Origin: Lysobacterales bacterium | GTDB lineage: Bacteria; Pseudomonadota; Gammaproteobacteria; Xanthomonadales; Rhodanobacteraceae | NCBI GenBank assembly: GCA_013298265.1 | Contig: JAAFHE010000097.1 | Span: 1 to 9,574, forward strand | DNA: 9,574 nt | Direction of reading: 5' to 3' | Shown here: piece by piece, positions 7,672 through 9,574 of the stretch | Layout of the letters: every line of letters starts with the position of its first letter | Numbering within the stretch: position 1 is the stretch's first letter | Notes under the pieces: generated by a model | What the model saw: the letters and a program-made list of their open reading frames with translations, nothing else | What the model was told of the DNA's origin: nothing | The model's database searches: none | Translations under genes and position numbers: made by a program

Positions 7672-9330
7672 CGATCGCTGCTGACAGCGCTGCTGCTGGT
7701 GTTGTGGGGGACGGACGCCGGGGCGGCGACCGTGTTGTTCAACGCGCGCGTCTACACGCTGGACACGGCGCGGCCCGAGGCGCAGGCCGTGGCATGGGAC
7801 GAGGCCGGTCGCATCGTCGCGGTAGGTGCCGATGACGCGTTGCGCACCCAGTTTCCTGAGGCGAAACGCATCGACGCCGGCGGGGCCACCGTGCTGCCGG
7901 GCCTGATCGACGCGCACGGCCATGTGCTCGGCCTGGGCCTGTCGCTGCTGAATGCGGACTTGCGTGGCACGGCGTCCAAGGCACAGGTGCTGGACCGGCT
8001 GCGCGCGCATGCGGCGAAGCTGCCGGCCGATGCCTGGCTGATCGGTCGTGGCTGGGACCAGAACGACTGGCCGGAAAAGGTGTTCCCGACCGCGGCTGAC
8101 CTGGACGCGGCGTTTCCGGATCGGCCGGTCTATCTGCGCCGCGTCGATGGCCACGCCGCCTGGGCCAATTCGGCGGCGCTCGCGCGCTCACCGCGCGATC
8201 TGGGCGGGGACTGGCAGCCCGACGGCGGCCGCATCGAACGCGCGAACGGCAAACCCAGCGGCGTCCTTGTCGATGCGGCCATGGGCTTGCTCGACGAGGC
8301 CCTGCCCAGGCCCGATGCGGCATTGAAGCGCCGCGCTTACGCGCTGGCATTCCAGACCCTGCTCGCGAACGGCCTGACCGGCGTGCACGACGCCGGGGTC
8401 AGCCGCGAGGATCTGGCCGTGCTGCGCGAGCTGGCCGATGCAGGCGAATTGCCGCTGCGTATCTACGCCATGGCCGATGCCGATGGCGCTGCGCTCGATG
8501 CGCTGTGTCGCGACGGCCGCTATGCGCATGCGGGCGGGCGACTGCAGATGCGTGCGGTCAAGCTCTACATCGACGGCGCGCTGGGCAGTCGCGGCGCCGC
8601 GCTCAATGCCGACTACAGCGACGACGCGGGCAACCGCGGGCTGCTCGTCACCGCGCCCGACGAATTCCGCCGCATCGTGGTCAAGGCAAAGGACTGCGGT
8701 GTGCAGGTCGCCACGCACGCGATCGGCGATCGCGGCAACCGGCTGGTACTGGACACTTACGCACAGGTGCTCGGCGATGCCGCGCGCGGCGACCACCGCT
8801 GGCGCATCGAGCACGCGCAGATCGTCGACACGGCCGATATCGCGCGTTTCGCCGAGTTGAAATTGATCGCCTCCATGCAGCCGACGCATGCAACCAGCGA
8901 CATGCCCTGGGCGCAGGCGCGCGTCGGCAGGGAGCGCCTCGCCGGCGCGTACGCCTGGCGGCGCTTCGTCGAGGCCAAGGTGCCGCTGGCGCTGGGCTCG
9001 GATTTCCCCGTGGAGCAGGTCAGTCCGCTGCTGGGGCTCTACGCCGCCGTCACGCGCCAGGACCTCGACGGCAAGCCGCGCGGAGGATGGCTGCCGGCGC
9101 AGCGTCTGACCCTGGCGGAAGCGGTGCGCGGCTTCTCCGCCGGCGCCGCGTTTGCACAATTCGCCGAGTCCGACCTCGGCACGATCACGCCGGGCAGCAA
9201 GGCGGATTTCACGGTCTTGCGTGCAGATCCGTTCACGCTGAAGGCACAGGGGATTCCCCGCGACCGGATTGAGGCAACCGTCGTCGACGGCGAGGTGGTT
9301 TTCGGCCATTTCGGCAAACTGGCCAGGTAG
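7669..9330 (+). CDS. Exported YtcJ-type metal-dependent amidohydrolase (Amidohydro_3 family)
   Basis: TIM-barrel metal-dependent hydrolase of 553 residues, a usual length for the YtcJ group. A signal peptide spans about residues 1-19 (MRSLLTALLLVLWGTDAGA), then mature TVLFNARVYTLD, so it probably acts in the periplasm. Candidate metal-site residues follow the superfamily order: His83 and His85 in LIDAHGHV, Lys298 in VKLYIDGALGSRG (the position of a bridging carboxylated lysine), His350 in THAIGDRG, His382 in IEHAQ and Asp445 in LGSDFPVE. The C-terminal strand region (GTITPGSKADFTVL, then VVDGEVVF) rebuilds the small beta domain typical of imidazolonepropionase/YtcJ-like enzymes. Members hydrolyse amide or related C-N bonds in varied compounds, and the substrate here is unknown. 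The gene is divergent from an APC permease, which suggests that the two handle related compounds. No intrinsic terminator is seen after it. Confidence 0.93.
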   Translation: MRSLLTALLLVLWGTDAGAATVLFNARVYTLDTARPEAQAVAWDEAGRIVAVGADDALRTQFPEAKRIDAGGATVLPGLIDAHGHVLGLGLSLLNADLRGTASKAQVLDRLRAHAAKLPADAWLIGRGWDQNDWPEKVFPTAADLDAAFPDRPVYLRRVDGHAAWANSAALARSPRDLGGDWQPDGGRIERANGKPSGVLVDAAMGLLDEALPRPDAALKRRAYALAFQTLLANGLTGVHDAGVSREDLAVLRELADAGELPLRIYAMADADGAALDALCRDGRYAHAGGRLQMRAVKLYIDGALGSRGAALNADYSDDAGNRGLLVTAPDEFRRIVVKAKDCGVQVATHAIGDRGNRLVLDTYAQVLGDAARGDHRWRIEHAQIVDTADIARFAELKLIASMQPTHATSDMPWAQARVGRERLAGAYAWRRFVEAKVPLALGSDFPVEQVSPLLGLYAAVTRQDLDGKPRGGWLPAQRLTLAEAVRGFSAGAAFAQFAESDLGTITPGSKADFTVLRADPFTLKAQGIPRDRIEATVVDGEVVFGHFGKLAR

Positions 9331-9408
9331 TAACCGGCGTCTGTGTTCGGCCTCGCCATGAGCGGGCATGTGTAACCCGGGCCAATGACTTCATCTCAAG
9401 GGAGAAGA

Positions 9409-9438
9409 ATGGTCGCTGACAAAATATACATAGTGTAA
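9409..9438 (+). other. Nine-codon mini-ORF in an AT-rich island
   Basis: AAGGGAG at 9398-9404 is a good Shine-Dalgarno sequence, four bases before an ATG at 9409. The frame reads MVADKIYIV and stops at TAA (9436-9438). The surrounding ~40 bases are far more A+T-rich than the rest of the window. An imperfect dyad, AGTG (9432-9435) with CACT (9443-9446), covers the stop codon. It could be a leader peptide, the remnant of a gene start, or a promoter/operator region whose resemblance to an ORF is chance. Confidence 0.3.
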
Positions 9439-9456
9439 ATTTCACTGCGATCTGCG

Positions 9457-9565
9457 GTGCCGGCGGCGCGGCACTCGTCAGCGCATGACGGGACCGCCCG
9501 GATCTCGTTTCCGGGACTGCACGAGTCCGCGAGACGGCTCCGGGCCGCTACTGAAATCCGTTCAG
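9457..9565. other. Run of five short hairpins, possible structured leader RNA
   Basis: Consecutive non-overlapping stems are GTGCC/GGCAC (9457-9474), CGTCA/TGACG (9476-9490), CCCGGA/TCCGGG (9497-9515), GAG-CCG/CGG-CTC with one bulged T (9523-9540) and CTGAA/TTCAG (9551-9565). They follow the AT-rich island. I recognise no riboswitch family, and short GC stems arise easily by chance in this base composition. The strand is undetermined. Confidence 0.3.
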
Positions 9566-9574
9566 GAAAATGAT
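9485..9574 (+). CDS. Weak candidate start of a gene running off the window
   Basis: From the ATG at 9485 a frame stays open for 30 codons to the window end. There is no ribosome site before this ATG, and the third codon positions are less G+C-rich (18 of 30) than expected for genes of this DNA. The last residues (LLKSVQEND) loosely resemble the beginning of sigma-factor-like helices, but 30 residues are too few to say. It competes with the hairpin-leader reading of the same bases. Confidence 0.18.
   Translation, partial: MTGPPGSRFRDCTSPRDGSGPLLKSVQEND

Noticed and set aside
9416..9444. CTGACA as a -35 box with a -10 box in the AT-rich island.
   Set aside because: No acceptable -10 hexamer lies at 16-18 bases; the best AT-rich hexamers are at the wrong spacing.
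9396..9574. A - strand frame open from the right edge to a stop at 9396-9398, possibly the end of a neighbouring gene.
   Set aside because: The roughly 58 residues show no recognisable domain and the frame crosses the AT-rich island. The evidence is too weak without sequence beyond the edge.

Overview
The window is G+C-rich, densely coding bacterial DNA and looks like ordinary chromosome. Long shadow reading frames appear on both strands, as expected at this base composition. The methionine gene order (MetX-type acyltransferase, cystathionine gamma-synthase, stand-alone homoserine dehydrogenase) together with the other gene families suggests a gammaproteobacterium of the Xanthomonadales/Lysobacterales type. 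That placement is inference from gene order and composition; no rRNA or other marker gene is present.

Region 1 (1-3090, + strand) is a three-gene operon: the 3' part of metX, then metB, then hom. metX and metB are 17 bases apart. metB and hom overlap by four bases (ATGA). Together they carry aspartate semialdehyde to homoserine, O-acylhomoserine and cystathionine, the entry branch of methionine synthesis. A strong intrinsic terminator (perfect 10-bp stem plus T-rich tail) closes the operon at 3056-3090.

Region 2 (3151-7380, - strand) holds, in transcription order, an APC-superfamily amino acid/amine permease, then a two-gene molybdenum hydroxylase of the isoquinoline 1-oxidoreductase type: a [2Fe-2S] small subunit and a Tat-exported molybdopterin large subunit, translationally coupled by an ATGA overlap. 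This unit converges on the methionine operon.

Region 3 (7669-9330, + strand) is an exported YtcJ-type amidohydrolase, divergent from the permease across a 288-base intergenic region that contains a long hairpin. A permease, a periplasmic molybdenum hydroxylase and a periplasmic amidohydrolase side by side could serve uptake and breakdown of a nitrogenous compound, but no substrate can be read from the sequence.

Region 4 (9331-9574) has no convincing gene. It holds an AT-rich island with a nine-codon mini-ORF behind a good Shine-Dalgarno sequence, five consecutive short hairpins, and a weak reading frame that runs off the window end. It may be the leader or start of the next gene. I see no CRISPR array, insertion sequence, tRNA, rRNA, phage gene or defence system. 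The large genes are all recognisable families; the least explained sequence is the right-hand end.
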